From: Bacteroidota bacterium
GTDB taxonomy: Bacteria; Bacteroidota; Bacteroidia; Chitinophagales; Chitinophagaceae
NCBI GenBank assembly: GCA_016868455.1
Contig: VGGV01000001.1
Location: 124,001-188,000, forward strand
Length of the DNA: 64,000 nt
Reading direction: 5' to 3'
The first letter of the stretch is position 1, and the number at the start of each line of letters is the position of its first letter. The position numbers were made by a program, and so were the translations under genes. A model generated the notes under the pieces. The model had not been told where the DNA came from, ran no database searches, and worked only from the letters and a program-made list of their open reading frames with translations. Positions 54,508-63,789 of this stretch are shown piece by piece.

Positions 54508-54578
54508 GTTATATGTAGCTTTCCAAAATACGCAAGGAGGACTAACGACAAATTGCTACAGACTATTGACTCAGCAGC

Positions 54579-54848
54579 TCAATCATCATCGTCATCTTCA
54601 TAATAAGCTCCCTGGCTGCTTTTGTACTGTTCTTCCCATTCCTTTACTTTTTCATCGTTCAGGCATTCGATTATGTCGTGCAGGGGGTCTTTTTTCAGCT
54701 TCCATTCAGTGGCAGTAGGATCATCAAAACGCTGTATAAAAAGACAATGGTCTGATTCCACTGACACTTTGATCAGTGTAACTGGTGAGTCTTCTTTCTC
54801 TCTTACCAGGTAATAACAGCCTGTTTCAAGCAAGTCATACGAGTACAT
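54579..54848 (-). CDS. conserved hypothetical cytoplasmic protein
   Basis: An 89-residue acidic protein (MYSYDLLETGCYYLVREKED, DHCLFIQRFDDPTATEWKLK, NDEKVKEWEEQYKSSQGAYY) ending in a run of Asp. No family I can name. The start is well defined because a near-perfect Shine-Dalgarno sequence (AAGGAGGGG) lies right before the ATG, which is unusual among its neighbours and suggests strong translation. Confidence 0.75.
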   Translation of the reverse strand: MYSYDLLETGCYYLVREKEDSPVTLIKVSVESDHCLFIQRFDDPTATEWKLKKDPLHDIIECLNDEKVKEWEEQYKSSQGAYYEDDDDD

Positions 54849-54851
54849 AAT

Positions 54852-54860
54852 CCCCTCCTT
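54852..54860 (-). promoter_or_regulatory. strong Shine-Dalgarno sequence
   Basis: AAGGAGGGG on the minus strand ends three bases before the ATG at 54848. Genes in this window otherwise lack such sequences, as usual in Bacteroidota. Confidence 0.6.
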
Positions 54861-55107
54861 TTTAAATAAATTTTTGTCAGCAGTAATGGGTTGATAAGCA
54901 GAATCAGATGGTTAATAAGCAGTGGGGAACTTGAACGGGTCAGGAGTACAGTTCAAAATTAGGGGAATGGATATAATGCCGGATGTGAAATTTTAGTTAT
55001 CGAGTTTTCGTTATATCAGCGCATTGATTTTTAGGCAGTTATAGCTGAAAACTAAAATACCTTTTGGAACCCGTAAAGGCAGCGAAAGGTATTTTGCGGG
55101 AGAAAAT

Positions 55108-55281
55108 TCAGAGGCTGAACATGCACTTACGGCTGCACTCTTTCTTCTTTTCGGTTTTCTTTTCCGTTGTGCTGTTCGCTTTCTTTTTGCCTGTTTGACT
55201 GGTAGACAGGTTGCTAAAGCTGGCAAAGGCTACCGCCCCGATGCCTGCCATCAGTAAAATCACTACCAGTGCTTTTTTCAT
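55108..55281 (-). CDS. 57-residue exported or anchored small protein
   Basis: From the ATG at 55281: a hydrophobic N-terminal segment (KKALVVILLMAGIGAVAFAS) that is a signal peptide or anchor, a Ser/Thr linker, then a highly basic stretch (TGKKKANSTTEKKTEKK) and a two-cysteine end (EECSRKCMFSL). It is too short for most gene finders. The composition is not what random sequence would give, but I do not know the family. Confidence 0.55.
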   Translation of the reverse strand: MKKALVVILLMAGIGAVAFASFSNLSTSQTGKKKANSTTEKKTEKKKECSRKCMFSL

Positions 55282-55359
55282 AGCTGAATATTTAGACTGA
55301 AAAGTTACGGAGATTACCGGGTAACAAGCAAAATGTTTTGATGAATGGCAGCAAGAGGC

Positions 55360-55386
55360 CGTAAGTCTGAAGTCTGAAGTCAGAGC
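55360..55386. repeat. GAAGTC-type intergenic words
   Basis: GTAAGTCTGAAGTCTGAAGTCAGAG contains three consecutive copies of a seven-base word. It lies downstream of the broken OmpA gene in a noncoding gap. Confidence 0.5.
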
Positions 55387-55409
55387 CTTGCACCAGATTC
55401 ATCTTACTA

Positions 55410-56724
55410 TTACAACTTGGTTACTTTCATCTCCACCCTGCGGTTCTTCGCCCGGTTAGCTTCGGTATCGTTGGGTGCAACCGGCATATCCGGACCATAG
55501 CCTTTGATGGTAATGCGGCCGTCATCAATCCCTTTTGAAACCAGGTAATCTTTGCAACTGCGAACTCTTTTCAGCGATAAATCCTGGTTTAATGCAGCGC
55601 CCCCCTCAGAAGATGTGTGGCCCGACAGCAGGATTTCCATCGAAGCATTTTGCTTCATCAGTGCAGCCAGTTTGTCCAGTTCAGCTTTGCCTGCTGCCAG
55701 CAGCACGGCGCTGTTCACTTCAAACTGAATGGTGTTCAGCACCAGGTTATCGCCTTCCTGCAGTGTTTTATTGTTGAATGAAACTTTACCTGAGCGTTTT
55801 AGTTCCAGTTCAACCGGTTCATGCGTTATGCCTTCAATCACATCTGTTTGTTTTTCATCTGATGAGTAACCCTCAGCGCTTCCTTTCACTATATACAGCC
55901 CGGCGGGAATATCATCAATCATAAAATTGCCTTCTACATCGGCAACAGCGCTGCCGTATTCACCAACGCTGGCCATAGCGCCGGGGATGGGCTCCCGGGT
56001 GGCGGCATCAATGATACGGCCCTGTACTTTTCCCCTGTAAATATATTTGGGGTTAATCAGCAGTTTTACAAAATCAACCGCATAACCATCGCCCTGTTTC
56101 GAAACCGGGTCGTCAATAGCAATGATCAGCGAATCACCGGATACTTTTTGTAACGGTTCCGGTGTAAGTTTAATGGTGATGAGTTTTCCGATTGGCCCTG
56201 TCTGGTTAATCCGGTTGATCATTTTTTCCGCTTCAGTAAATCGCAGGCCGTTCAATTTTACCTGGAATTTTGAATGAAAGGCCGGCGCCTGAAAATCATC
56301 ATTGAAAAACTGAAGGGCGGCAGAATCAACCTTTACATTTTTTAAAGCAGCAAGGGGAATTGAAATGCTTTGGGGATTATTGGCGGGGCGTTTTGTTGTT
56401 TCGGTGTAGCCGTCAGTACCGGCCATTGACCCGTATTTAAAACCTGAAGGAACCATGATACGGTCCTGTCTTTTGCATCATTTATGTTCACTGCCCATGG
56501 AAAGGCATGGGAGGGGGTGGACCAACCGGAAAAAGGGTTGTATTCAGGGTCAAATCCGAAGCCGAGGTTATCAATATCCCCAACACGGATCATCAGGTCA
56601 GCCTCCACGGTATTTCTGAGAACAAGGTATTGTGTGCCCCAGTCGCCATCTGTATCGGTGCTTCGCTGGGAGAAACCGGTAGTTGCAGGAATAAGAAGAA
56701 ACAGAAAAGAATAATTCTTTTCAT
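55410..56724 (-). pseudogene. OmpA-family outer-membrane protein with two frameshifts
   Basis: Repaired, this is a protein of about 435 residues. It has signal peptide MKRIILFLFLLIPATTGFSQ, a ligand-binding-like N-terminal part (LVLRNTVEADLMIRVGDIDN, DRIMVPSGFKYGSMAGTDGY), a carboxypeptidase-regulatory segment (RIIDAATREPIPGAMASVGE) and the OmpA peptidoglycan-binding domain (LVLNTIQFEVNSAVLLAAGK, LLSGHTSSEG, NRAKNRRVEMKV). Two bases are missing: one T in the signal peptide (plus-strand A run at 56705-56708) and one G near 56465 where AGGACC should read AGGGACC. The OmpA domain frame from 56456 is open and could still be made if started internally, but without a signal peptide. Confidence 0.78.
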
Positions 56725-56827
56725 AGAGAGTAATTTTCAGGAAAATTAAACCAAATAACAGGAAATAATACTACTGGGTTTACATTATTTAAAAATTCAC
56801 AGGCAAGATGAAATACATACCAAAACC

Positions 56828-57469
56828 TCATTCATCTGAATTATCCGGCTTAATAAGAATATTTTTGCTGACCAGGCTTTGCACCATCGGTTGCCCATAG
56901 GTGTGGGCAAGAGTATTTTTTCCTGCAATATCAAATGTGCGGCTGCGGGCGGTATAGATCATTTGCCGGCTGTTAAGATCATAGAAATTGTTTTCCCAGT
57001 TGTATTTTGTTTCATCGGCATGATAACCGGGTGTATCAATCCGTTCGCTGACCTCATTCAGGTATCGGTCAAAACGGCCGTAACGGTTATAGTAAGCATA
57101 GTCGGTTATTTTACCGGGAACATAAACCTGTTCTTTTTTTTTATCCAGCGGAACAACAGTCAGTATGCCGTCGAATCCTTTTCCTTCAATGGCGGTTCTT
57201 GCACGGACCGTGTCGCCTTTTGCAAAAGTGCCCGGCGGGAAGATTTTGTTTGCAGCAATGGCGCTATACCCGGGTTCTTTTAAATCGCCGGCAAGGTGGT
57301 CTTCCATTTTTACCTGCAGTTCATTTTCATTGGCAGGCAATACACCCAATACCAGTATTTTTTTATATTTCTTTGGAACAGCATCTTTAGCCGCCCATGG
57401 CTGGGTTATTTTACTGGGCTGGCAGGCAATCAGCAGTTCCACAAAAGGGGAAAAGAGAAGTTTTTTCAT
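56828..57469 (-). CDS. conserved hypothetical lipoprotein
   Basis: A 213-residue protein with a lipoprotein signal (LLFSPFVELLIAC). The core KYKKILVLGVLPANENELQV, KMEDHLAGDLKEPGYSAIAA and GFDGILTVVPLDKKKEQVYV resembles periplasmic proteins that share a Rossmann-like core of unknown role. The late part (RQMIYTARSRTFDIAGKNTL) is conserved in form. It is intact, just upstream of the parE promoter on the opposite strand. Confidence 0.75.
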   Translation of the reverse strand: MKKLLFSPFVELLIACQPSKITQPWAAKDAVPKKYKKILVLGVLPANENELQVKMEDHLAGDLKEPGYSAIAANKIFPPGTFAKGDTVRARTAIEGKGFDGILTVVPLDKKKEQVYVPGKITDYAYYNRYGRFDRYLNEVSERIDTPGYHADETKYNWENNFYDLNSRQMIYTARSRTFDIAGKNTLAHTYGQPMVQSLVSKNILIKPDNSDE

Positions 57470-57587
57470 TGTTATACCTTGAGGAAATAAAAGTACTTTG
57501 CCATGATTCAGTGAATGGTGAGGGACGTCATTTGCAGGCAGGAGCTTTATCGGGTTTCTTTTCCACAGCAGTTAATAATTCCAAATC

Positions 57588-57617
57588 TTGTGTGCAGGAC
57601 CTGTTTTGGTATATTTG
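57588..57617 (+). promoter_or_regulatory. promoter of the topoisomerase IV operon
   Basis: TTG at 57588-57590, 19 bases, then TATATTTG at 57610-57617. This is an exact fit to the Bacteroidota consensus TTG-N19-TAnnTTTG. The predicted start of transcription is near 57624, 50 bases before the parE ATG. Confidence 0.75.
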
Positions 57618-57633
57618 CCCAGCCCCTCCCAAA

Positions 57634-57660
57634 TCCTCCCCGAAGGGGAGGACTTTATTT
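57634..57660 (+). promoter_or_regulatory. hairpin in the parE leader
   Basis: A perfect eight-base stem (TCCTCCCC with GGGGAGGA) with loop GAA is followed by CTTTATTTTTA, between the promoter and the parE start. It could act as an attenuator. Its sequence is also that of a common intergenic repeat (CCTCCCCGAAGGGGAGG), so it may simply be an inserted repeat. Confidence 0.5.
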
Positions 57661-57675
57661 TTAAAGGAATAATAA

Positions 57676-59574
57676 ATGGCAAGAGAAAAAGATATATCCA
57701 GCCTGTTTAACTACGATGAGAGCAGTATAAAATCCCTGGACTGGAAAGAGCATATCCGCCTGAGACCGGGAATGTATATTGGTAAGCTGGGCGATGGTTC
57801 CTCGCCGGACGATGGCATTTATGTACTGGTTAAAGAAGTAATTGACAACTGCATTGATGAGTTTGCTATGGGTTATGGTAAAACAGTGGAGTTGTCAGTT
57901 GATAAAAAAACTGTAACGATAAGGGACTTCGGCCGCGGCATTCCGCTGGGCAAAGTGGTGGATGTGGTAAGCAAAGTAAACACCGGGGCCAAATTTGACA
58001 GCAAAGTTTTTCAAAAGTCGGTTGGGCTGAACGGGGTGGGCACCAAAGCGGTGAATGCCCTGAGCAATTATTTTAAAGTAACTGCGGTAAGGGAAGGAAA
58101 AGAAAAGACGGCTGAATTTGAAAGAGGCGTATTGATAAAAGAATATAAAGAAGCGAAAACGGGCGAACCGAACGGTACGCTGGTGACCTTTATCCCCGAT
58201 GACATCGTCTTTAAAAACTTCAAATTTCATCCTGAATTTTTGGAGAACCAGGTCTGGAACTATTGCTTCCTGAATGCCGGGTTGAAAATTATTTTCAACG
58301 GTAAAACCTATGTAAGCAAAAATGGTTTGCTGGACCTGCTGCAGCGCAAGACCAATGAAGATGAGCTCCGTTATCCCATTATTCATTTAACGGGTAATGA
58401 TATTGAAGTGGCCCTTTCACACACCAATGATTACGGTGAGGATATTTACAGTTTTGTGAACGGCCAGCACACCACCCAGGGCGGCACACACCAGCAGGCT
58501 TTCCGGGAGGCCTATGTAAAAACAATAAGAGACTTCTTTAAAAAGGACTATGATGCCTCAGATATAAGAACCGGAATAGTGGCGGCTGTTTCTGTCAGGG
58601 TTGTTGAGCCGGTGTTTGAATCACAAACCAAAACAAAACTGGGTTCAGTAAATGTGGATACGGAAGGACCCAGTATGAAACAGTTTGTGGGTGATTTCCT
58701 TGCAAAGGAACTGGATAATTTTCTCCATAAAAATCCTTCCACTGCTGAGGCGCTGAAAAAAAGAATTGAACAAAGCGAAAGGGAACGGAAGGAAATGGCC
58801 GGCATTAAAAAACTGGCGAATGAAAGGGCCAAAAAAGCCAACCTGCACAACCGTAAACTCCGGGATTGCCGCTACCACATGGATGATGAGCCCCCGGCAA
58901 GAGGGAGGGAGGAATTTGTTGCAAAGCAAAATGAAACCACCATTTTCATCACAGAAGGCGACAGCGCCAGCGGCTCTATTACCAAGGCAAGAAATGTGGA
59001 AACACAGGCGGTGTTCAGTCTAAGGGGCAAACCGCTGAACTGTTTCGGCCTGACCAAAAAGGTGGTGTACGAAAATGAAGAGTTCAATTTATTGCAACAT
59101 GCATTGAATATTGAAGAAGGACTGGAAGGCCTGCGCTATAATAATGTGGTGATTGCAACGGATGCCGACGTGGATGGCATGCATATACGCCTGCTGCTGA
59201 TGACCTTCTTTTTACAGTTCTTTCCCGACCTGGTAAAACATGAGAAAGTATATGTGCTGGAAACGCCGTTGTTTAGAGTAAGAAATAAACAAGAAACCAT
59301 TTATTGTTATGATGAAACGGAGAAACAGGCGGCAATGAAAAAACTGGGAGGCAAACCGGAGGTAACAAGATTTAAGGGGCTTGGTGAAATAAGCCCGGAT
59401 GAATTTGCCCAGTTTATCGGTCCGGATATGCGCAAGCAGCTGATGCGGGTGGAAGAGGGTGAGCATATTCAGCAGTTGCTGGAATACTATATGGGCAAGA
59501 ACACACCCGACAGGCAGGAATTCATTATTAATAACCTGAAGATAGAATCGGATGCCCCGGTGGAAGCGGCCTGA
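57676..59574 (+). CDS. parE: DNA topoisomerase IV subunit B
   Basis: ATPase subunit of topoisomerase IV, 632 residues. It has a GHKL ATP-binding domain ([51 protein letters not shown]), a transducer domain, and the TOPRIM domain with ITEGDSASG (Glu427) and DADVDG (Asp496, 498, 500). The C-terminus has the expected [16 protein letters not shown]. It is called parE rather than gyrB because of its operon with parC and its LPGK-loop variant [10 protein letters not shown]. The stop overlaps the methyltransferase start by one base. Confidence 0.95.
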   Translation: MAREKDISSLFNYDESSIKSLDWKEHIRLRPGMYIGKLGDGSSPDDGIYVLVKEVIDNCIDEFAMGYGKTVELSVDKKTVTIRDFGRGIPLGKVVDVVSKVNTGAKFDSKVFQKSVGLNGVGTKAVNALSNYFKVTAVREGKEKTAEFERGVLIKEYKEAKTGEPNGTLVTFIPDDIVFKNFKFHPEFLENQVWNYCFLNAGLKIIFNGKTYVSKNGLLDLLQRKTNEDELRYPIIHLTGNDIEVALSHTNDYGEDIYSFVNGQHTTQGGTHQQAFREAYVKTIRDFFKKDYDASDIRTGIVAAVSVRVVEPVFESQTKTKLGSVNVDTEGPSMKQFVGDFLAKELDNFLHKNPSTAEALKKRIEQSERERKEMAGIKKLANERAKKANLHNRKLRDCRYHMDDEPPARGREEFVAKQNETTIFITEGDSASGSITKARNVETQAVFSLRGKPLNCFGLTKKVVYENEEFNLLQHALNIEEGLEGLRYNNVVIATDADVDGMHIRLLLMTFFLQFFPDLVKHEKVYVLETPLFRVRNKQETIYCYDETEKQAAMKKLGGKPEVTRFKGLGEISPDEFAQFIGPDMRKQLMRVEEGEHIQQLLEYYMGKNTPDRQEFIINNLKIESDAPVEAA

Positions 59575-60389
59575 TGTTTGAATTTCATGCCGATAGAAAA
59601 AGATATTTTGACATTCAGGTATTGAATGCTGAAAAATATGTAATACCCTTCATTGAAGAAAAATTTCCGGTTAAAGCAGGAATGCGGGTATTGGAAATTG
59701 GCTGCGGAGAGGGAGGAGTGCTGAAAGCGTTCATCAACAAAGGCTGCGTGGGAGTGGGGGTAGAGTTGGATACACCACGGATTGATGAGGCCTTAAAATT
59801 TTTGGCAGAGGATGTGGCTGCAGGAAGGATACGGTTTGTGGCAAAAGATATTTACAATACAGATGTGGAAAGGGATTTTAACGGGCTGTTTGATATTATA
59901 GTGCTGAAGGATGTGATTGAACATATTCATGACCAGGCAAAACTGATCGGTTGGATGAAAAATTTTTTAAAACCTGCCAGAGCAGGCAGGCCCGGTGGTA
60001 TGGTGTTCTTTGGTTTTCCGCCCTGGTACATGCCTTTTGGCGGTCACCAGCAGATGTGCCGGTCAAAACTGTCCCGGCTTCCTTATATCCACTTGCTGCC
60101 ACGAAGTATTTACCGGTGGATATTAAAAAAGGAAAAAGAACCGGTTAATGAGCTGATGGAAATCAGGGATACAGCAATAAGTATTGAACGATTTGAGAGG
60201 ATTTGCAGGAAAGAAGGATACAGGTTGCTGCATCACCGGCATTACCTGCTGAACCCGATTTATGAATGGAAATTCGGCTGGAAGCCGAGAAGGCAGGGCT
60301 TATTGATAAAGGCTATTCCTTTTTTCAGAAATTTTATTACTACCTGTGTGTATTATATCATCACACCGGCCAATAACAATTCAAAATGA
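59574..60389 (+). CDS. class I SAM-dependent methyltransferase
   Basis: A 271-residue methyltransferase with motif I VLEIGCGEGG (39-48), the acidic residue in GVELDTPRID, and the later motif DIIVLKDVIEHIHDQ. The substrate is unknown; the C-terminal half is not typical of ubiquinone or tRNA enzymes and has many aromatic and basic residues. Residues 134-142 (PARAGRPGG) look like an in-frame repeat insertion in the loop before the WYMPFGGH segment. It overlaps parE by one base and the DUF1835 gene by four, so it is translated with the topoisomerase operon. Confidence 0.88.
   Translation: MFEFHADRKRYFDIQVLNAEKYVIPFIEEKFPVKAGMRVLEIGCGEGGVLKAFINKGCVGVGVELDTPRIDEALKFLAEDVAAGRIRFVAKDIYNTDVERDFNGLFDIIVLKDVIEHIHDQAKLIGWMKNFLKPARAGRPGGMVFFGFPPWYMPFGGHQQMCRSKLSRLPYIHLLPRSIYRWILKKEKEPVNELMEIRDTAISIERFERICRKEGYRLLHHRHYLLNPIYEWKFGWKPRRQGLLIKAIPFFRNFITTCVYYIITPANNNSK
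59973..59990. repeat. in-gene palindromic repeat in the methyltransferase gene
   Basis: CCTGCC-AGAGCA-GGCAGG is a perfect six-base palindrome, in frame, encoding PARAG. Its arms equal those of the palindromes at 29103-29123, 28215-28233 and 30067-30096. Confidence 0.6.
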
Positions 60390-61237
60390 TACATATAGTT
60401 TTTAACGAAAGTGAAGTGGCGCTGATGAAGAAAGTGATGCAGCTGGATGGATCGCTTACAGGCGAAACCATATTAATCAGAGATGATTTTGCCGTGGGTC
60501 CGCTGGAAGGCCTTGACACGGAAGAAGGATGGCAGGCCCGTATAGAGTGGTGGAAAGGGTTGATTTCAGGATCACCTTATATGGGTAATATTGGAACTTT
60601 TGATGACAGGGAAACTGTGAAAGAATTAAAAGCAAAACTGGATGCAGATACAAAAGAAGAAGTATGGATATGGATGGGGCAGAACCAGCATGATGTGATG
60701 GGCTATTACTGGCTGATACCGCAACTGCGCAATTACCAGGGCCGGGTGATGGTGCTGTACCTGAACAATCTGCCTTTCATCAATGAAAAGGGACAGATAT
60801 TTTATCCCTCCTGGCTGGAGGAGATACCCCCCAAAGAATTCCAGAAGGCCAAAAAACTGGCCAGGCCTGTAACGCTGAGCGAATTTGAAATTGACCCGGA
60901 TGAATGGAGAAAGATTGCAGAAGAAAACGCCATAGTGCGGGTATTGGAAGGCGGAAAAAAAATTGCAGGCATGGTAGCAAGTTTTTATGACGGGGAAATT
61001 TTAAAAAATAGTACGAGTGAATGGCAGAAAGCCACCCGGGTGCTTACCAATACCCTGCACCGGATGAAAATAAAAACCGGGGATGTATTTATCATGTGGC
61101 GGATGAAGCGCCTGATCAGCGAAGGAAAAATTATGGTGATGGGCGATATGGAAAAGGGCTGGAAGGAATTTGATGTAAAGAAACCGGAGGGCAAACAGGG
61201 GGAGATTTCAGTTGAAAAGGAGGAAGCAGCAGAATAA
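60386..61237 (+). CDS. DUF1835/DUF3658 protein
   Basis: A 283-residue cytoplasmic protein matching DUF1835 at the N-terminus (MIHIVFNESEVALMKKVMQL, IRDDFAVGPLEG, EVWIWMGQNQHDVMGYYWLI) and a DUF3658-like C-terminal region (LTNTLHRMKIKTGDVFIMWR, RLISEGKIMVMGDMEKGW). Function is unknown; relatives are widespread and sometimes stress-linked. Its ATG overlaps the methyltransferase stop (ATGA) and parC starts 31 bases later. Confidence 0.88.
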   Translation: MIHIVFNESEVALMKKVMQLDGSLTGETILIRDDFAVGPLEGLDTEEGWQARIEWWKGLISGSPYMGNIGTFDDRETVKELKAKLDADTKEEVWIWMGQNQHDVMGYYWLIPQLRNYQGRVMVLYLNNLPFINEKGQIFYPSWLEEIPPKEFQKAKKLARPVTLSEFEIDPDEWRKIAEENAIVRVLEGGKKIAGMVASFYDGEILKNSTSEWQKATRVLTNTLHRMKIKTGDVFIMWRMKRLISEGKIMVMGDMEKGWKEFDVKKPEGKQGEISVEKEEAAE

Positions 61238-61268
61238 ACCGGATTTAAGAAAAAGGGTTTAATTTTTT

Positions 61269-63785
61269 ATGGCTCCAAAAAATAAATTACCGGACACACA
61301 ATTTGATGATAAAGGCCTTTCGGGCCAGTACAAAACCTGGTTTCTTGATTATGCATCTTATGTAATACTCGAACGGGCCGTACCGGCCATAGAGGATGGC
61401 CTGAAGCCGGTGCAGCGCCGCATCCTGCATGCCATGAAGGAAATGGATGACGGCCGGTTAAATAAGGCAGCGAATATCATCGGGCAGACCATGCAGTACC
61501 ATCCGCATGGGGATGCAAGCATCGGCGATGCACTGGTAAACCTGGGACAAAAAGATTTACTGATAGAAACACAGGGCAACTGGGGCGATGTGAGAACCGG
61601 CGATGATGCCGCTGCTCCAAGATATATTGAATGCCGCCTGAGCAAGTTTGCCCTTGAGGTGGCATTTAATAATAAAACTACCGAATGGCAACTTAGTTAT
61701 GACGGCAGAAAAAATGAACCTGTTACGCTGCCGATGAAGTTTCCGTTGCTGCTGGCTCAGGGAGCTGATGGTATTGCGGTAGGTCTTTCCACCAAAATTC
61801 TTCCGCACAATTTCTGTGAACTGATTGAGGCCGCAATAAAATACTTGCGGGGAAAGCGGTTTGAATTATATCCCGACTTTCTTACCGGCGGTATGATTGA
61901 TGTAACGGATTACAATCAGGGAAAACGGGGCGGCAAAGTAAAAGTAAGGGCGCATATTGAAGAAGTGGATAAGAAAACACTGGCCATCCGCAGTGTGCCG
62001 TATGGGGTTACCACCACGCAACTGATGGAGTCCATTGTAAAAGCCAATGACCAGGGAAAAATCAAGATCAAAAAGGTAACGGATAATACAGCGGCTGAAG
62101 TGGAGATACAGGTGGACCTGGCTCCGGGTATTTCAACGGATATCACCATGGATGCCTTATACAAATTCACCGATTGCGAAACATCCATTTCCCCGAATGC
62201 CTGTGTGATTGTTGGCCAGAAACCTCAATTCCTGGGAGTACAGGAACTGTTGAAGTTATCAGTTGATAAAACCAGGGACCTGCTGGAAAAAGAATTAAAA
62301 ATAAAACTGGGCGAGCTGCTGGAAAAATGGCACTACACTTCGTTGGAGAAAATTTTCTTTGAAGAAAAGATTTACAAAGAGCTGGAGAAAAAGCATGAAA
62401 CATGGGATAAGGTGCTGGATGCAATTGATAAGGCCTTTGTTCCTTTTAAGAAGCAACTGAAAAGAGCAATTACACGGGAGGATATTATCAAACTCACCGA
62501 GAAACCTGTCCGCCGTATTTATAAACTTGATATTGACGAGCTGAACGACCAGATTAAAGCACTGGAAGCAGAGATTAAGCAGGTAAAGCATGATTTGGCC
62601 AACCTGGTTGACTTTGCGGTGGCCTATTACGAAAACCTGCTGAAGAAATACGGCAAGGGCCGTGAGAGAACAACAGAGATCAGGCAATTTGAGGTAATTG
62701 AAGCCAAAAGTGTGGCGATTGCCAATACCAAATTGTATGTGAACAGGGAAGAAGGTTTTATCGGTACAGGGCTTAAAAAGGACGAGTTCCTTTTTGACTG
62801 TTCGGACCTTGATGACATCATTGTTTTCAGCAAGAATGGGGTGATGAAAGTGGTAAAAGTGTCCGATAAAGTTTTTATCGGGAAAGGGGTGATGCATGCG
62901 GCCGTTTTTCAGAAGAATGATGAACGCACCACCTATAACATGATCTATATGGACGGCGCCAGCGGTAAAAGTTTTGCCAAGCGTTTCAATGTTACCGGTG
63001 TTACCCGAGATAAGGAATATTTTCTTGTTAAGGAGCATGAAAAAAGCAAAGTGCACTACCTGAGTGTAAACCCCAACGGAGAAGCGGAAATTGTAAGAAT
63101 TATATTAACACCGGGCTGTAAGGCGCATAAAAAAGAATTTGAATTCAATTTTGCGGAGCTGGAAATTACCGGAAGGGCCAGCAAGGGTATTACCGTCACC
63201 AAATACCCGATTAAGTCCGATGGGGTGAAACTGAAAGAAGCCGGCGTATCCACCATAGCCGGGAAAAAATTATGGTATGATGACCAGTTTGGAAGGCTGA
63301 ACACCGATGGGAAGGGGCAATATCTTGGCATGTTTGATGCAGAGGACAGGATACTGGTAATATATAATGATGGCAATTACGAGGTGACCGACCAGGAACT
63401 GACACAAAAACTGGATTCGGAAAAAGTCATCATTATTGAGAAATTCAATCCTGAAAAGATCATAACGGCGGTTTATGCTGATATGAAAAACAAACAGTTC
63501 ATGGTGAAAAGGTTCAGGGTGGAAACCACTACGCTGAAGAACAAGTTTATGTTCATCAAGGAAGGAGAGGGGAATTATGTGGAAGCTGTGACTACGATGG
63601 AAGAACCGGTTTTGGCGATGCAGCAGGGGCGGGGCGCACAGATCAGGAAGGGCAAACTTAAAATTGCGAAAATTGCCGAGATTACCAATTATAAAACGGT
63701 TGGAACAAAGCTTACCGATTACAACAAGTCAACCGAAATGGAATGGGTGAAGGGTAAAGATGATAAACAGGGTGAACTGTTTTAA
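61269..63785 (+). CDS. parC: DNA topoisomerase IV subunit A
   Basis: Cleavage subunit of topoisomerase IV, 838 residues. The N-terminal winged helix carries AIEDGLKPVQRRILHAMKEM and YHPHGDASIGDALVNLGQ (quinolone-resistance region), and the catalytic tyrosine is Tyr119 in APRYIECRLS. A long coiled coil (ELNDQIKALEAEIKQVKHDL) and the C-terminal beta-pinwheel region (residues from about 490) follow. With ParE it decatenates chromosomes. It is last of the four-gene operon. Confidence 0.95.
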   Translation: MAPKNKLPDTQFDDKGLSGQYKTWFLDYASYVILERAVPAIEDGLKPVQRRILHAMKEMDDGRLNKAANIIGQTMQYHPHGDASIGDALVNLGQKDLLIETQGNWGDVRTGDDAAAPRYIECRLSKFALEVAFNNKTTEWQLSYDGRKNEPVTLPMKFPLLLAQGADGIAVGLSTKILPHNFCELIEAAIKYLRGKRFELYPDFLTGGMIDVTDYNQGKRGGKVKVRAHIEEVDKKTLAIRSVPYGVTTTQLMESIVKANDQGKIKIKKVTDNTAAEVEIQVDLAPGISTDITMDALYKFTDCETSISPNACVIVGQKPQFLGVQELLKLSVDKTRDLLEKELKIKLGELLEKWHYTSLEKIFFEEKIYKELEKKHETWDKVLDAIDKAFVPFKKQLKRAITREDIIKLTEKPVRRIYKLDIDELNDQIKALEAEIKQVKHDLANLVDFAVAYYENLLKKYGKGRERTTEIRQFEVIEAKSVAIANTKLYVNREEGFIGTGLKKDEFLFDCSDLDDIIVFSKNGVMKVVKVSDKVFIGKGVMHAAVFQKNDERTTYNMIYMDGASGKSFAKRFNVTGVTRDKEYFLVKEHEKSKVHYLSVNPNGEAEIVRIILTPGCKAHKKEFEFNFAELEITGRASKGITVTKYPIKSDGVKLKEAGVSTIAGKKLWYDDQFGRLNTDGKGQYLGMFDAEDRILVIYNDGNYEVTDQELTQKLDSEKVIIIEKFNPEKIITAVYADMKNKQFMVKRFRVETTTLKNKFMFIKEGEGNYVEAVTTMEEPVLAMQQGRGAQIRKGKLKIAKIAEITNYKTVGTKLTDYNKSTEMEWVKGKDDKQGELF

Positions 63786-63789
63786 CGGG

